DNA of 64,000 nt from Alphaproteobacteria bacterium (lineage in GTDB: Bacteria > Pseudomonadota > Alphaproteobacteria > Micropepsales > Micropepsaceae): the NCBI GenBank assembly GCA_016783965.1, contig JADHVO010000008.1:269463-333462 (forward strand), in the 5' to 3' direction. The notes below the pieces were generated by a model, which saw only the letters and a program-made list of their open reading frames with translations, was not told where the DNA came from and ran no database searches. This document shows positions 15,782 through 24,318 of this stretch, piece by piece. The first letter of the stretch is position 1. Each line of letters begins with the position of its first letter. A program made the translations under genes and the position numbers.

Positions 15782-16789
15782 CTAGTAGCCGCCGAAATCG
15801 AATCCGGCGCGGTACAGTGCCGCGACCGTGCGTTCGATATAGATGTACGCGTTTCGTGTGCCTTCCAGGCTTGATTCCACGGCCAGACGCTCGCGCGGCA
15901 CAATCAGGCCCTTGTTGCCCACGCGCACCGCACTGCCGTTCTTGACCATCTTGTTGGCATAGCGGCGCACCGTCTCATAGGGAACGCGCAGCGATGTGGC
16001 GACGGCATGCACGGTCACGGGCCGCCGCGCGTCGTCGGGCGGCAACTCCGTCAGCGCGCCGTATTTCAGGTTGTCGTTCGATACGGTGATATGATGGACG
16101 TTGTTCGTCCAGACCGTCGTGAAGATCAGTGCGTAGAGGAAGTCGCTGTCGTGCAGACGACCCAACAGATCGACGCCGTGCATGACCATCTCTCCCAGGA
16201 CGCGTGTCACCGCGCGCGAATTCGCCATCGGCTGGCCTTCGGGCGGCAGCGGCACCGTTTGTGGCAGCCGATGGCGATAGGGCGTGAAGTCGAAACCGGC
16301 GCGCCTCAGTTCGGTCACGAACCGCAACAGGCTATGATAGTTCGCGCGCATGGCGGCGCGATGCGCGTCACCGCCGATGACCGCGGCAGGTACGATGAGC
16401 CCCTTGGGGCCTACCCGTTGGCAACGCCCTTCCTTCAGCAGAGTGTGTACGTAGCGGCGCACGGTTTCGTATGGAATGCGCAGCGCGTTTGAAATTGCCA
16501 TGACGCTCACAGGCTGCCTCATCTCATCCGGCACCACAGTGTCGAATGCCGCGAATTTCTGGTTTGCAGCGACTGAGTCCGTGATGTGCTTGACATTGGC
16601 GGTCCACATCGCGGTGTAGACCAGTGCCTTGATCAGGTCGTCGTCGGCCAGGGAGGCCATGCTGTCGAGCGTACGCAGGAAGAACTCGTTGCCTACCCGC
16701 AGGATGGCGCGGACGTTGGCGGGCAGCGCCAGTGTGACGTGCGCGACCTCGTGTGTGCGCGTACCATGCAGCTTTTTATGTTCCGTCAT
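15782..16789 (-). CDS. internally duplicated helix-turn-helix protein
   Basis: 335 residues; ATG 16789 preferred over TTG 16795. Two tandem copies of one ~125-residue unit are visible: copy 1 (about 50-175) has DDDLIKALVYTAMWTANVKHIT, AISNALRIPYETVRRYVHTL, VGPKGLIVP and LRRAGFDFTPY; copy 2 (about 215-333) has DSDFLYALIFTTVWTNNVHHIT, AVATSLRVPYETVRRYANKM, VGNKGLIVP and LYRAGFDFGGY. Each copy holds a winged HTH whose recognition helix reads PYETVRRY. One polypeptide would therefore present two DNA-binding units, like a dimer in cis. It ends 48 bp from the convergent thiolase gene. Targets unknown. Confidence 0.75.
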   Translation of the reverse strand: MTEHKKLHGTRTHEVAHVTLALPANVRAILRVGNEFFLRTLDSMASLADDDLIKALVYTAMWTANVKHITDSVAANQKFAAFDTVVPDEMRQPVSVMAISNALRIPYETVRRYVHTLLKEGRCQRVGPKGLIVPAAVIGGDAHRAAMRANYHSLLRFVTELRRAGFDFTPYRHRLPQTVPLPPEGQPMANSRAVTRVLGEMVMHGVDLLGRLHDSDFLYALIFTTVWTNNVHHITVSNDNLKYGALTELPPDDARRPVTVHAVATSLRVPYETVRRYANKMVKNGSAVRVGNKGLIVPRERLAVESSLEGTRNAYIYIERTVAALYRAGFDFGGY

Positions 16790-16867
16790 CGACAATCCCC
16801 AGAATAGGGATCATGCGCCTACATGGCGGCGAAGTAACTGCACTTTCTTGGTGCGGCTGCCGGGCAC

Positions 16868-18082
16868 TCAGCCACCGAGCCCAACAGCGCCCGCTTTGGC
16901 CAGCCGCCTAACGTTTTCGTCATCAAAGCCCAGTTCCCGCAGGATGTCGCCGCTGTGCTGGCCGACGCACGGCGCATGGCGCGGGGGGATGTGCGGGGCG
17001 TCCGCGACCCGGACCGGGCTGTCGATCGTCCGCAAGCCTGGCTCATCGTCGAATTCCGGCAGGAAGCCGTTGGCAGCGACTTGCGGACAGTCGAAATGAT
17101 CTTCGGGTTGCGAGATCGGCCCGACCGTCACGCCGGCGTCAAGGAACTTTCTCCGCCAATGTTCCCAGTCTTCGCTGGCGAATATGTCTTCCATCGCCCG
17201 CACGATGGCTTCGGCGTTCTCGTGCCGCGCCTGTGCCGTCGCAAAGCGCGGATCGTTCTCCCATGCTTCCCTGCCGATCACTTGGAGCAGCAGGGGCCAC
17301 TCGCGGACCTGATTCACCATCGAGAACATGAACCACCGATCGTCCTTGCAGCGATACAGCTCGAGCAACGCGCTTCTTTGATAGCGCGCCGCCCGTGGCT
17401 GGAACCTTGCGCCCACCAGTGCCGCTTGCATGAAGCAGCCATTTGACCACAGCCCGTTGGCAAGCAGCGAGGTCGACACCATCCCGCCCTTGCCGGTGAT
17501 GCTGCGGCGGTAGAGCCCGGTCATGATCGCGGCATAGAGCGACACCGCGGTCGGATGATCGCCCATTGCCGGGATAGACCGCGCCGGCTCCGACTCCGCC
17601 GTTGGACGCACTGCATGCATCAGCCCCGACCGCGCCCACCATGCGGTGGAATCATACCCTGTGCGGTCCTTCTCAGGGCCTTCCTCGCCGTATGGTGTGA
17701 GCGAGGCGTAGATGATGCGGTCGTTGAGAGACAGGATGTCGGCGGGGCGAAGCTTCAGCCGGTCCCGGATCGGCCCCGGAAAGTTGGTTACGAACACGTC
17801 GGCCTTCTTGACCAGCGTGCGCAGAATTTCCTGCGCCGCCTCCTGCTTCAGATCCAGCGCCAGGCTTTCCTTGTTGCGGTTGTCCAGCATCCAGTAGTAG
17901 TCGCGCTCGCTCAGCGGCGTGCCCGGCAAATGGATGAGCTGGCGATAGGAATCGCCGATCTCCGGGGGTTCAATCTTGATCACGCGCGCACCGAAATCCG
18001 ACATGATGGTTGCCGCCGCGGGCCCGGCGACAAAGCTCGCGCAATCCAGCACCAGCAAATTCCTGAACAGCGGCTCGGTCAT
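16868..18082 (-). CDS. CaiB/BaiF family CoA-transferase
   Basis: 404 residues with the class III CoA-transferase pattern: LLVLDCASFVAGPAAATIMSDFGA, VIKIEPP, NRNKESLALDL, GYDSTAWWARSGLM, and AMGDHPTAVSLYAAI with Asp175 as the likely catalytic residue that forms the acyl anhydride, then RRSITGKGGMV. It moves CoA between carboxylic acids. Its start overlaps the stop of a 30-codon frame (ATGA), which in turn follows the DUF1028 gene, so the three are probably one transcript. Confidence 0.9.
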   Translation of the reverse strand: MTEPLFRNLLVLDCASFVAGPAAATIMSDFGARVIKIEPPEIGDSYRQLIHLPGTPLSERDYYWMLDNRNKESLALDLKQEAAQEILRTLVKKADVFVTNFPGPIRDRLKLRPADILSLNDRIIYASLTPYGEEGPEKDRTGYDSTAWWARSGLMHAVRPTAESEPARSIPAMGDHPTAVSLYAAIMTGLYRRSITGKGGMVSTSLLANGLWSNGCFMQAALVGARFQPRAARYQRSALLELYRCKDDRWFMFSMVNQVREWPLLLQVIGREAWENDPRFATAQARHENAEAIVRAMEDIFASEDWEHWRRKFLDAGVTVGPISQPEDHFDCPQVAANGFLPEFDDEPGLRTIDSPVRVADAPHIPPRHAPCVGQHSGDILRELGFDDENVRRLAKAGAVGLGG

Positions 18083-18171
18083 TTGGGCTCCGTTGGGTCG
18101 GTCGCCTGTGCAACGTCCGCGGGCGCAAACAGGGAAGCGGCGGCAAGAGCGCTCGACACGCGTTTCATCAT
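18079..18171 (-). CDS. 30-residue signal-peptide-like small protein
   Basis: This short frame starts four bases after the DUF1028 stop (GAGGAA before ATG 18171) and its TGA overlaps the CoA-transferase ATG, so it fits the gap exactly. The product has a basic start (MMKR), a hydrophobic stretch (VSSALAAASLFAPADVAQA) and a short polar tail, like a bare signal peptide with an AQA cleavage site. It may be a coupling peptide, a micro-protein, or the stub of a deleted periplasmic binding protein. Supported by start, stop and spacing only. Confidence 0.4.
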   Translation of the reverse strand: MMKRVSSALAAASLFAPADVAQATDPTEPK

Positions 18172-18175
18172 TTCC

Positions 18176-18895
18176 TCAGCGTTTGAATCGCACGGGAATG
18201 CCACGCGCGGCGAAGCTCGCGTCCAGGGCATCCAGATCGATCATTCCCGTCGGGTTCGCCCTCGACGGCGAATTGTGCAGATACGGCGCTCGCTCGCGCC
18301 GCCACACGCCGAGCAGGCGCCGCAGCTCCGGCAAGGGTGCTGCGTGATCGTCGACATGGATCGACAGATCGGGGAAGTCCTCGGTCGAGATCAGCATCAT
18401 CGCGGCGGATTGCCGACCTCGCCGGTCGCCGCCGGCCGCCTCGCCGGCTTCCAGCGCTGCCATCATCCGCTCGGGCAGCGGCAGCGACGGATCGGCCTTG
18501 AAACCACCCAGAGTCGCCTGCGCCACGCTGTCGTTGCTGAGCATGTTGCCGGCTACGCTCACGAACGGTTCGCCGACGCTTCCGCACCATTCGACACAGT
18601 GCCGGCCTGTCCACGCTGCGAACCGTCCCTTGCGATCGACGCAATGCAGCTGCCGCAGCTCGCGCCCTTCATCTCCTGCGACCGCCGTTTCGATCGCCAG
18701 TTTCGGAGAAAGCCCCCGCGCCAGCGCATCCAGCACCACCGGCGCCAGGTAGCGGTTGGTCAACGATTGCGTCCCCACCGCCCCCACGCCTGCGCGGACG
18801 AAAGGCACGAACGAGCCCGAAGCGAACGCCTTGGTGGCCACGGCGGCGCCGAAGGAGCCCACGGCCTTGTCATAGGCGACGATTGACCAAGTCAT
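18176..18895 (-). CDS. DUF1028 family Ntn-hydrolase-like protein
   Basis: 239 residues from ATG 18895, where the family starts (MTWSIVAYDKAVGSFGAAVATK). Further signature parts are FVRAGVGAVGTQSLTN, GNMLSNDSVAQATL, and a C-terminal region with DDHAAPLPELRRLL. DUF1028 (PF06267) proteins have an Ntn-hydrolase fold and are thought to act on amides, but no general reaction is established. It begins a probable operon with the small frame and the CoA-transferase, and its promoter must lie in the 120-bp gap shared with the divergent P450 gene. Confidence 0.85.
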   Translation of the reverse strand: MTWSIVAYDKAVGSFGAAVATKAFASGSFVPFVRAGVGAVGTQSLTNRYLAPVVLDALARGLSPKLAIETAVAGDEGRELRQLHCVDRKGRFAAWTGRHCVEWCGSVGEPFVSVAGNMLSNDSVAQATLGGFKADPSLPLPERMMAALEAGEAAGGDRRGRQSAAMMLISTEDFPDLSIHVDDHAAPLPELRRLLGVWRRERAPYLHNSPSRANPTGMIDLDALDASFAARGIPVRFKR

Positions 18896-19015
18896 GCACG
18901 CATTTAGCGTCACGGCCCGCGCAAGTTGCAAGCCATGCTGCGCCGCAGCGCATGTCCTATTCGACTCGCGTCATTGCCGCACCTAGGATCAAAGATAAAG
19001 CACAGGGAGGTAGCC

Positions 19016-20269
19016 ATGGGGGAATATCTCAGCGCCTTGGAGCAAGCGACTGCGGAGGCGTGGTCGACGCCGCTCAATCAGCTGGACGTGTCGAAGGCGC
19101 ACCGGTTCGCGACCAACACGCATTGGCCGTTCTTTGACCGCCTGCGCAAGGACGCACCGGTTCACTACTGCGCCGAAAGCATGCACGGCCCCTACTGGTC
19201 GGTGACCAAGTTCAACGACATCGTGGCCGTCGACGCCAACCACCAGGTGTTCTCGTCGCAGGACAACATCGTCATCGGCGACAATCCGCCCGAATTCGCG
19301 CCACCCATGTTCATCGCTGCCGACCCTCCGGTGCACGATGTCCAACGCCGCGCGGCGTCGCCGGCCGTCGGTCCCCAGCGCCTTGGGGAGCTTGAATCGC
19401 TGATCCGCTCTCGTGTCGGCAGCATCCTCGATGGCCTGCCGCGGAACGAGACCTTCGACTGGGTGCCCGCCGTCTCCATCGAGCTTACGACCCAGATGCT
19501 GGCGACGCTGTTCGATTTTCCCTGGGAGGACCGGCATCTCCTCCCGTACTGGTCGGACGCGACGACGTCCTCCGAAACGGTCGGTAACACCTCGCTGACG
19601 AGAGAGCGTCGCCAGGAAATCCTGATGGAGTGCCTCGGCTACTTCTCCCGGCTGTGGCAGGAGCGGCAAGCCGCGCCGCCAAAGTTCGATTTCATATCGC
19701 TGCTCGCGCACGACCCGGCGACCCGCAACATGATCGACAATCCGATCGAGTTCTTAGGCAACCTGATGCTGCTGATCGTTGGCGGCAATGACACCACGCG
19801 CAATTCGATCTCCGGCGGCCTGCTTGCGCTCAACCAAAATCCGGCCGAGTACGAAAAGCTGCGTCACAATCCGGATCTCGCCGCCAACATGGTGTCGGAG
19901 ATCATCCGCTACGTCACCCCGCTTGCGCACATGCGCCGTACGGCACTCGCCGACGTCGAATTCCGCGGCCACAAGATCAGGAAGGGCGACCGCGTCGTCA
20001 TGTGGTACGTGTCCGGCAATCGCGACGACGAGGTGATCGACAATCCCAACGCCTTCATCATCGATCGTGACCGTGCCCGCCATCACGTCTCGTTCGGGTT
20101 CGGCATCCATCGCTGCATGGGCAACCGCGTCGCAGAGATGCAGCTCCGCATCCTGTGGGAAGAGATCATGAAGCGTTTTCCCCGGATCGACGTGGTAGGT
20201 GAGCCGGTGCGGCTCGAATCCAATTTCGTCCTCGGCATCACGTCCCTGCCGGTGCGCATCCCGGCCTAG
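19016..20269 (+). CDS. cytochrome P450, CYP153-like
   Basis: 417 residues; ATG 19016 follows GGGAGG. All soluble bacterial P450 landmarks are present: I-helix GGNDTTR (256-262), E-x-x-R at EIIR (295-298), and the haem loop SFGFGIHRCMGNRVAE with Cys367 as axial ligand. The wording of the haem loop and of MWYVSGNRDDEVI resembles CYP153, whose members hydroxylate alkane or fatty-acid ends using a ferredoxin and ferredoxin reductase; neither partner is encoded here. It is a close paralogue of the P450 half of the fusion at 59130-61613. Its stop shares CTAG with the convergent globin gene. Confidence 0.92.
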   Translation: MGEYLSALEQATAEAWSTPLNQLDVSKAHRFATNTHWPFFDRLRKDAPVHYCAESMHGPYWSVTKFNDIVAVDANHQVFSSQDNIVIGDNPPEFAPPMFIAADPPVHDVQRRAASPAVGPQRLGELESLIRSRVGSILDGLPRNETFDWVPAVSIELTTQMLATLFDFPWEDRHLLPYWSDATTSSETVGNTSLTRERRQEILMECLGYFSRLWQERQAAPPKFDFISLLAHDPATRNMIDNPIEFLGNLMLLIVGGNDTTRNSISGGLLALNQNPAEYEKLRHNPDLAANMVSEIIRYVTPLAHMRRTALADVEFRGHKIRKGDRVVMWYVSGNRDDEVIDNPNAFIIDRDRARHHVSFGFGIHRCMGNRVAEMQLRILWEEIMKRFPRIDVVGEPVRLESNFVLGITSLPVRIPA

Positions 20270-20682
20270 GCCGGCGCACCTGCCCGCACATAGTCGTCGA
20301 CGTCGCGCAGCAGGCCGTCCCACGCTGCACTCATCTCCGGCGTCCAGGCGTCGTCCAGCACCTCGCGCACAGTCGCCGCGACCACGCCAAAGAATGTGCG
20401 AAAGATGTCGGGCGGCACGCCGTATTCCGTGTGCACCACGACCGAGGTCTGGATCAGATGCTCGGCGTAAAGCCGTTCGCCCACGAAATCCAGGATTGCT
20501 TCGAATACGCGCGCGAGCATCTCGCCTCTGATCTGCCCGGTCCGGTCGCGCCAGAACAGCGCCTCCATCTGCGGCTGCCCGGCGAACAGACGCGCGTACA
20601 CCAGCGGTGTCAGGTCGCCCGCGCGCTCCGCCGCCTCCTCCAGGCTGGCCTCGATCAGTTCGCGATCATCAGGATCGGTCAT
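20266..20682 (-). CDS. single-domain globin-like protein
   Basis: 138 residues of helical sequence with the globin proximal-side motif VVVHTEYGVPPDIF: His84 would be the haem ligand, followed by the H-x-x-YGV pattern of bacterial flavohaemoglobin-type globins, and a conserved Trp in the H helix (SAAWDGLL). No reductase domain is attached. It could bind O2 or NO, or act as a sensor. It converges with the P450 gene, the two stop codons overlapping in CTAG. Fold assignment moderate to good; haem binding inferred. Confidence 0.65.
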   Translation of the reverse strand: MTDPDDRELIEASLEEAAERAGDLTPLVYARLFAGQPQMEALFWRDRTGQIRGEMLARVFEAILDFVGERLYAEHLIQTSVVVHTEYGVPPDIFRTFFGVVAATVREVLDDAWTPEMSAAWDGLLRDVDDYVRAGAPA

Positions 20683-20741
20683 GGCCCGATCTTATCCGGC
20701 AATGTTAGTCTGGCGACAGAAAACTATGGGAGAGAGCGGTA

Positions 20742-22286
20742 ATGAACGGCGCCGAGAGCCTTGTGCGCACGCTGGTGTCATCGGGCGTGGAGGTCTGTTT
20801 CTCCAATCCCGGCACGTCGGAGATGCATTTCGTTGCCGCGCTTGACCGCGTGCCCGGCATGCGCGCCGTGCTGGCCCTGTTCGAGGGCGCCGTCACGGGC
20901 ATGGCGGACGGCTACGGCCGCATGGCGGAAAAGCCTGCCTGCACTCTGCTGCATCTGGGTCCCGGACTCGCCAACGGCCTTGCCAATCTGCACAACGCGC
21001 GGCGGGCGGCCACGCCGATCGTGAACATCGTGGGCGACCACGCGACCTATCACGCGCAATACGACGCGCCGCTTGCTTCCGACATTGCCGGTTTCGCGCG
21101 ACCGGTCTCCGCCTGGGTGCACTCCTCGCCCACCGCGCTCACAGTCGCGGCTGACGGCGCGCGTGCGGTACAGGCCGCGCTGCAGCCTCCGGGGCAAATC
21201 GCGACGCTCATCCTACCCGCCGATACCGCATGGAACGACGCCGAAGGTGAAGCCCCGGCGCTGCCGCGCCCGGAGCCGTCGCGGGTCTCGGACGAAGCCG
21301 TCTATCGCGCCGTCGCCGCGCTCCGCAACGGCAAGAAGACGACCGTCGTGATTCGCGGTGCTGCGTTGAAAGAGCGCGGGCTCACAGCCGCAGGCCGCAT
21401 CGCGGCCAAGTCCGGTGCTCGCATCGCCTGCGACACATTCACGGCGCGGATTCAACGCGGCGCGGGCCGCGTGATGCTCCAGCGCATTCCATATTTCGCG
21501 GAGCAGATCGTCGAATTCTTCCAGGATACCGAACAGCTCGTCATCGTCGGTTCCAAGCCGCCCGTCTCGTTCTTCGCTTACCCCGGCAAACCAAGTTGGG
21601 GCCTGCCGCAAGATGCGACCATCCACTATCTCGCGCACGCGCATGAAGACGGCGTCGGCGCGCTCGAGGCCCTTGCTGACGCGCTTGGCGCGCCGAAGGA
21701 GTCAGCGCACATCGCGGCGTTCAGGAAGCCGGACGGCATTGAGGACAAGTTCAACCAGTTCACGATCGGCCAGGCGATCGCGCGCCATCTTCCCGAGGGC
21801 GCCATCATCTCCGACGAAGGCGCCACGTCCGGTGCGGGCACCTCGGTTGCTACCGCCACCGCCGCGCCGCACGACCATCTGGGGCTTACCGGCGGTTCCA
21901 TCGGTCAGGGCCTGCCCGTGGCCACCGGCGCGGCGGTCGCGGCGCCACACCGCAAGGTCGTCTGCATCCACGGCGACGGCGGCGCCATGTACACGCTTCA
22001 AGCGTTGTGGACGCAGGCGCGCGAGAAGCTGGACGTCACGACGGTGATCTTCGCCAACCGCTCCTACGCCATCCTCAATATTGAGCTCGCGCGCGTCGGG
22101 GCCGGAAATCCGGGGCCCAAGGCGCTCTCCATGCTCGACCTGCACAACCCCAATCTTGACTGGGTGCAGCTGGCTCAAGGCATGGGTGTCGAGGCCTCGC
22201 GCGCCACGACAATCCGGGATTTCGAATCCCAGTTCGAAGCCGCGATGAAACAGCGTGGCCCGCGCCTGATCGAGGCAGTTCTCTAG
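20742..22286 (+). CDS. ThDP-dependent acetolactate synthase/benzoylformate decarboxylase-like enzyme
   Basis: 514 residues. The Pyr domain has GVEVCFSNPGTSEMHF and the catalytic glutamate in LFEGAVTGMADGYGRM; the PP domain has the ThDP/Mg motif GDGGAMYTLQALWTQ ending in ANRSYAIL (GDG-x26-N type). The family splits into acetolactate synthases (catabolic IlvX-type) and 2-oxoacid decarboxylases. The sequence EGATSGAGTS and the lack of an FAD-type middle domain motif leave both open. Good ribosome-binding site (GGGAGAGAG). No regulatory subunit is nearby. Confidence 0.85.
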   Translation: MNGAESLVRTLVSSGVEVCFSNPGTSEMHFVAALDRVPGMRAVLALFEGAVTGMADGYGRMAEKPACTLLHLGPGLANGLANLHNARRAATPIVNIVGDHATYHAQYDAPLASDIAGFARPVSAWVHSSPTALTVAADGARAVQAALQPPGQIATLILPADTAWNDAEGEAPALPRPEPSRVSDEAVYRAVAALRNGKKTTVVIRGAALKERGLTAAGRIAAKSGARIACDTFTARIQRGAGRVMLQRIPYFAEQIVEFFQDTEQLVIVGSKPPVSFFAYPGKPSWGLPQDATIHYLAHAHEDGVGALEALADALGAPKESAHIAAFRKPDGIEDKFNQFTIGQAIARHLPEGAIISDEGATSGAGTSVATATAAPHDHLGLTGGSIGQGLPVATGAAVAAPHRKVVCIHGDGGAMYTLQALWTQAREKLDVTTVIFANRSYAILNIELARVGAGNPGPKALSMLDLHNPNLDWVQLAQGMGVEASRATTIRDFESQFEAAMKQRGPRLIEAVL

Positions 22287-22498
22287 CCCGTTACCTCAAC
22301 ACCACGTCACCGCTTGTGGACACGCACCGCGATCGCCTTCTTGGGGCCGCCGTCGGACCCGCTGGTGCAGGCGCGACACGCGTTTCCACTATGGCAACAG
22401 GGAGAAAAATCTCGTGGCGGACCGGACCGATTGTTACGTTTGGCCTATAGACGTGCTGTGTTTTGGAGGCCAGATTCCGCCGGACGGGGAGCAGCGAC

Positions 22499-23716
22499 AT
22501 GGATAAGCCGGTGGGCGAGTTGGAATTCTGGCGCGAGGGTGCGAGCGCGTTGATGCCGATGGTCGTGGCGCTGCGCCGCGATATTCACAAATTTCCCGAA
22601 CTCGGCCTGCACCTGCCGGAAACGACGCGCCGGGTTAAAGAAGGCCTCGCCGGTCTCGATGTCGAGATCGCGGAAAGCACCGCGACGACGAGCCTGGTCG
22701 TCACGCTGAAAGGTGCGACCCAGGGTCCGACCATCCTCCTGCGCGGCGACATGGATGCCCTGCCGATGCCGGAAGATACCGATCTCGAGTTCAAGTCGGT
22801 GAACGAAGGCCGGATGCACGCTTGCGGTCACGACTCCCACACCGCGATGCTGGTCGGTGCCGTGCACCTCCTGCACCGGCACCGCGAGAAACTGAACGGC
22901 AACGTCAAGTTCTTCTTCCAAACTGGCGAGGAAGGCCATGCCGGCGCTCTCAGGGTGATCGAGGAAGGCATGCTCGCCGCGGCGCCCGTCCCGAACGCGG
23001 CCTTCGCCATTCACATTTCGCCCAACATTCCGACCGGCGTCATCGCGTCGCGGCCGGGCCCGCTGATGGCCGCGACGGATACGATCCATATTGAAATCGT
23101 CGGCAAGGGCGGCCACGCGTCCCAGCCGCAGTACACACTCGACCCGATTCCGGTCGCCTGCGAGATCGTCACAGCGCTGCAAAGCCTGGTCACACGCAAG
23201 ATCGAGGCCTTCGATCCTGTCGTGCTGTCGATCACCAAGATCGAGGGCGGCACGACGCAGAACGTGATCCCGGAAAGCGCCAGGCTGCTCGGAACGCTGC
23301 GCAGCTTCTCGGAGAAGAGTCGCAGCAAGGCCCGCGACGGAATCGAGCGGATCGCCGATCACATCGCCCGGGCGCATGGTCTCGAAGCAAAGATCAATCT
23401 CGTCCCGGGCTATCCCGTCACCGTCAACGATTCGGGGTTCGTCGATTTCGCCGAGCGCGTCGGACGGGACCTTCTGGGCGAGAAGGGCTTCATGCGCATG
23501 CCGGCGCCGATCATGGGAGCGGAGGACTTCTCCTACGTGCTCCAGCACATGCCGGGCGCGATGGTGTTTCTTGGCGTGGCGCCGGACGGCGTTTCGCACC
23601 ACCACGCGCACGCCTGTCATTCCAACCGCATGACGATGGACGAGGCCGCGATGGCCAATGGCATCGCCATGCACGCCGCGATCGCACATCGCTATCTCGG
23701 CGGTGCCGCGGACTGA
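22499..23716 (+). CDS. M20 family amidohydrolase (aminoacylase/hippurate hydrolase type)
   Basis: 405 residues from ATG 22499 with GGGGAG upstream. Metal-site motifs are RGDMDALPM, MHACGHDSHTAM (Cys109 bridging, His111) and QTGEEGHAGA; the dimerisation domain carries IVGKGGHASQPQYTLDPI, and the end has PIMGAEDFSYVLQ and CHSNRMTMDE. The enzyme hydrolyses N-acyl amino acids or similar amides in the cytoplasm. It is followed 26 bp later by the DUF4337 gene. Substrate not predictable. Confidence 0.9.
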   Translation: MDKPVGELEFWREGASALMPMVVALRRDIHKFPELGLHLPETTRRVKEGLAGLDVEIAESTATTSLVVTLKGATQGPTILLRGDMDALPMPEDTDLEFKSVNEGRMHACGHDSHTAMLVGAVHLLHRHREKLNGNVKFFFQTGEEGHAGALRVIEEGMLAAAPVPNAAFAIHISPNIPTGVIASRPGPLMAATDTIHIEIVGKGGHASQPQYTLDPIPVACEIVTALQSLVTRKIEAFDPVVLSITKIEGGTTQNVIPESARLLGTLRSFSEKSRSKARDGIERIADHIARAHGLEAKINLVPGYPVTVNDSGFVDFAERVGRDLLGEKGFMRMPAPIMGAEDFSYVLQHMPGAMVFLGVAPDGVSHHHAHACHSNRMTMDEAAMANGIAMHAAIAHRYLGGAAD

Positions 23717-23742
23717 GCCAACACACCAAGGGGATCCAAGAC

Positions 23743-24318
23743 ATGTCGGAAAATCCGGCGCTGGAAGCGCACGAACACCTCGAACACGCCGAGCACGCGG
23801 AACATGAACACGATCCATTCATCTCATATGTCGCGATCACGGTCGCCGCGCTCGCCGTGCTGGCAGCGGGTGCCGGCAGCCTCGAGACCATGGAGGGCGA
23901 GGGCTCGCTCGGCGCCACCAGCGAGGCGGTGCTGATGCAGGATCGGGCGACCGACACCTGGAACGAATTCCAGGCTGACTCGATCAAGAAGCACCTCTAC
24001 ACCGTCGCGTCGAAGTCTACGACAGATGCGGCCAACATCGCCTACTACAAGAAGCAGGCGAAAGAGTACGGCGAGACGCAGAACAAGTTGCACAAGGACG
24101 CCGAAGACCGAGAGAAAGAACGTGATGACCTGCTGAAGGAAAGTGCGCACCACGAAGAGCGTCACAAGTGGCTGACCGGCTCGGCGACGCTGTTCGAGAT
24201 TGGCATCGCGCTCTCCACCGTGGCGATCATCACCAGGCGCAGCTATTTGTGGTACGGCGCGCTGCTGTTCGGCGCGGTCGGCGTCGGCCTTCTGGCGTTC
24301 ACCTACGCTGTGGTCTAG
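23743..24318 (+). CDS. DUF4337 membrane protein
   Basis: 191 residues. A His/Glu-rich N-terminus (HEHLEHAEHAEHEHD) precedes a transmembrane segment (YVAITVAALAVLAAGAGS), a soluble helical loop with a long charged coiled coil (about 105-140, KLHKDAEDREKERDDLLKE), and two more membrane segments at the end. This is the DUF4337 layout; the His-rich start could bind metal. Function unknown. Its TAG stop overlaps the stop of the convergent caspase gene within CTAG. Confidence 0.8.
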   Translation: MSENPALEAHEHLEHAEHAEHEHDPFISYVAITVAALAVLAAGAGSLETMEGEGSLGATSEAVLMQDRATDTWNEFQADSIKKHLYTVASKSTTDAANIAYYKKQAKEYGETQNKLHKDAEDREKERDDLLKESAHHEERHKWLTGSATLFEIGIALSTVAIITRRSYLWYGALLFGAVGVGLLAFTYAVV

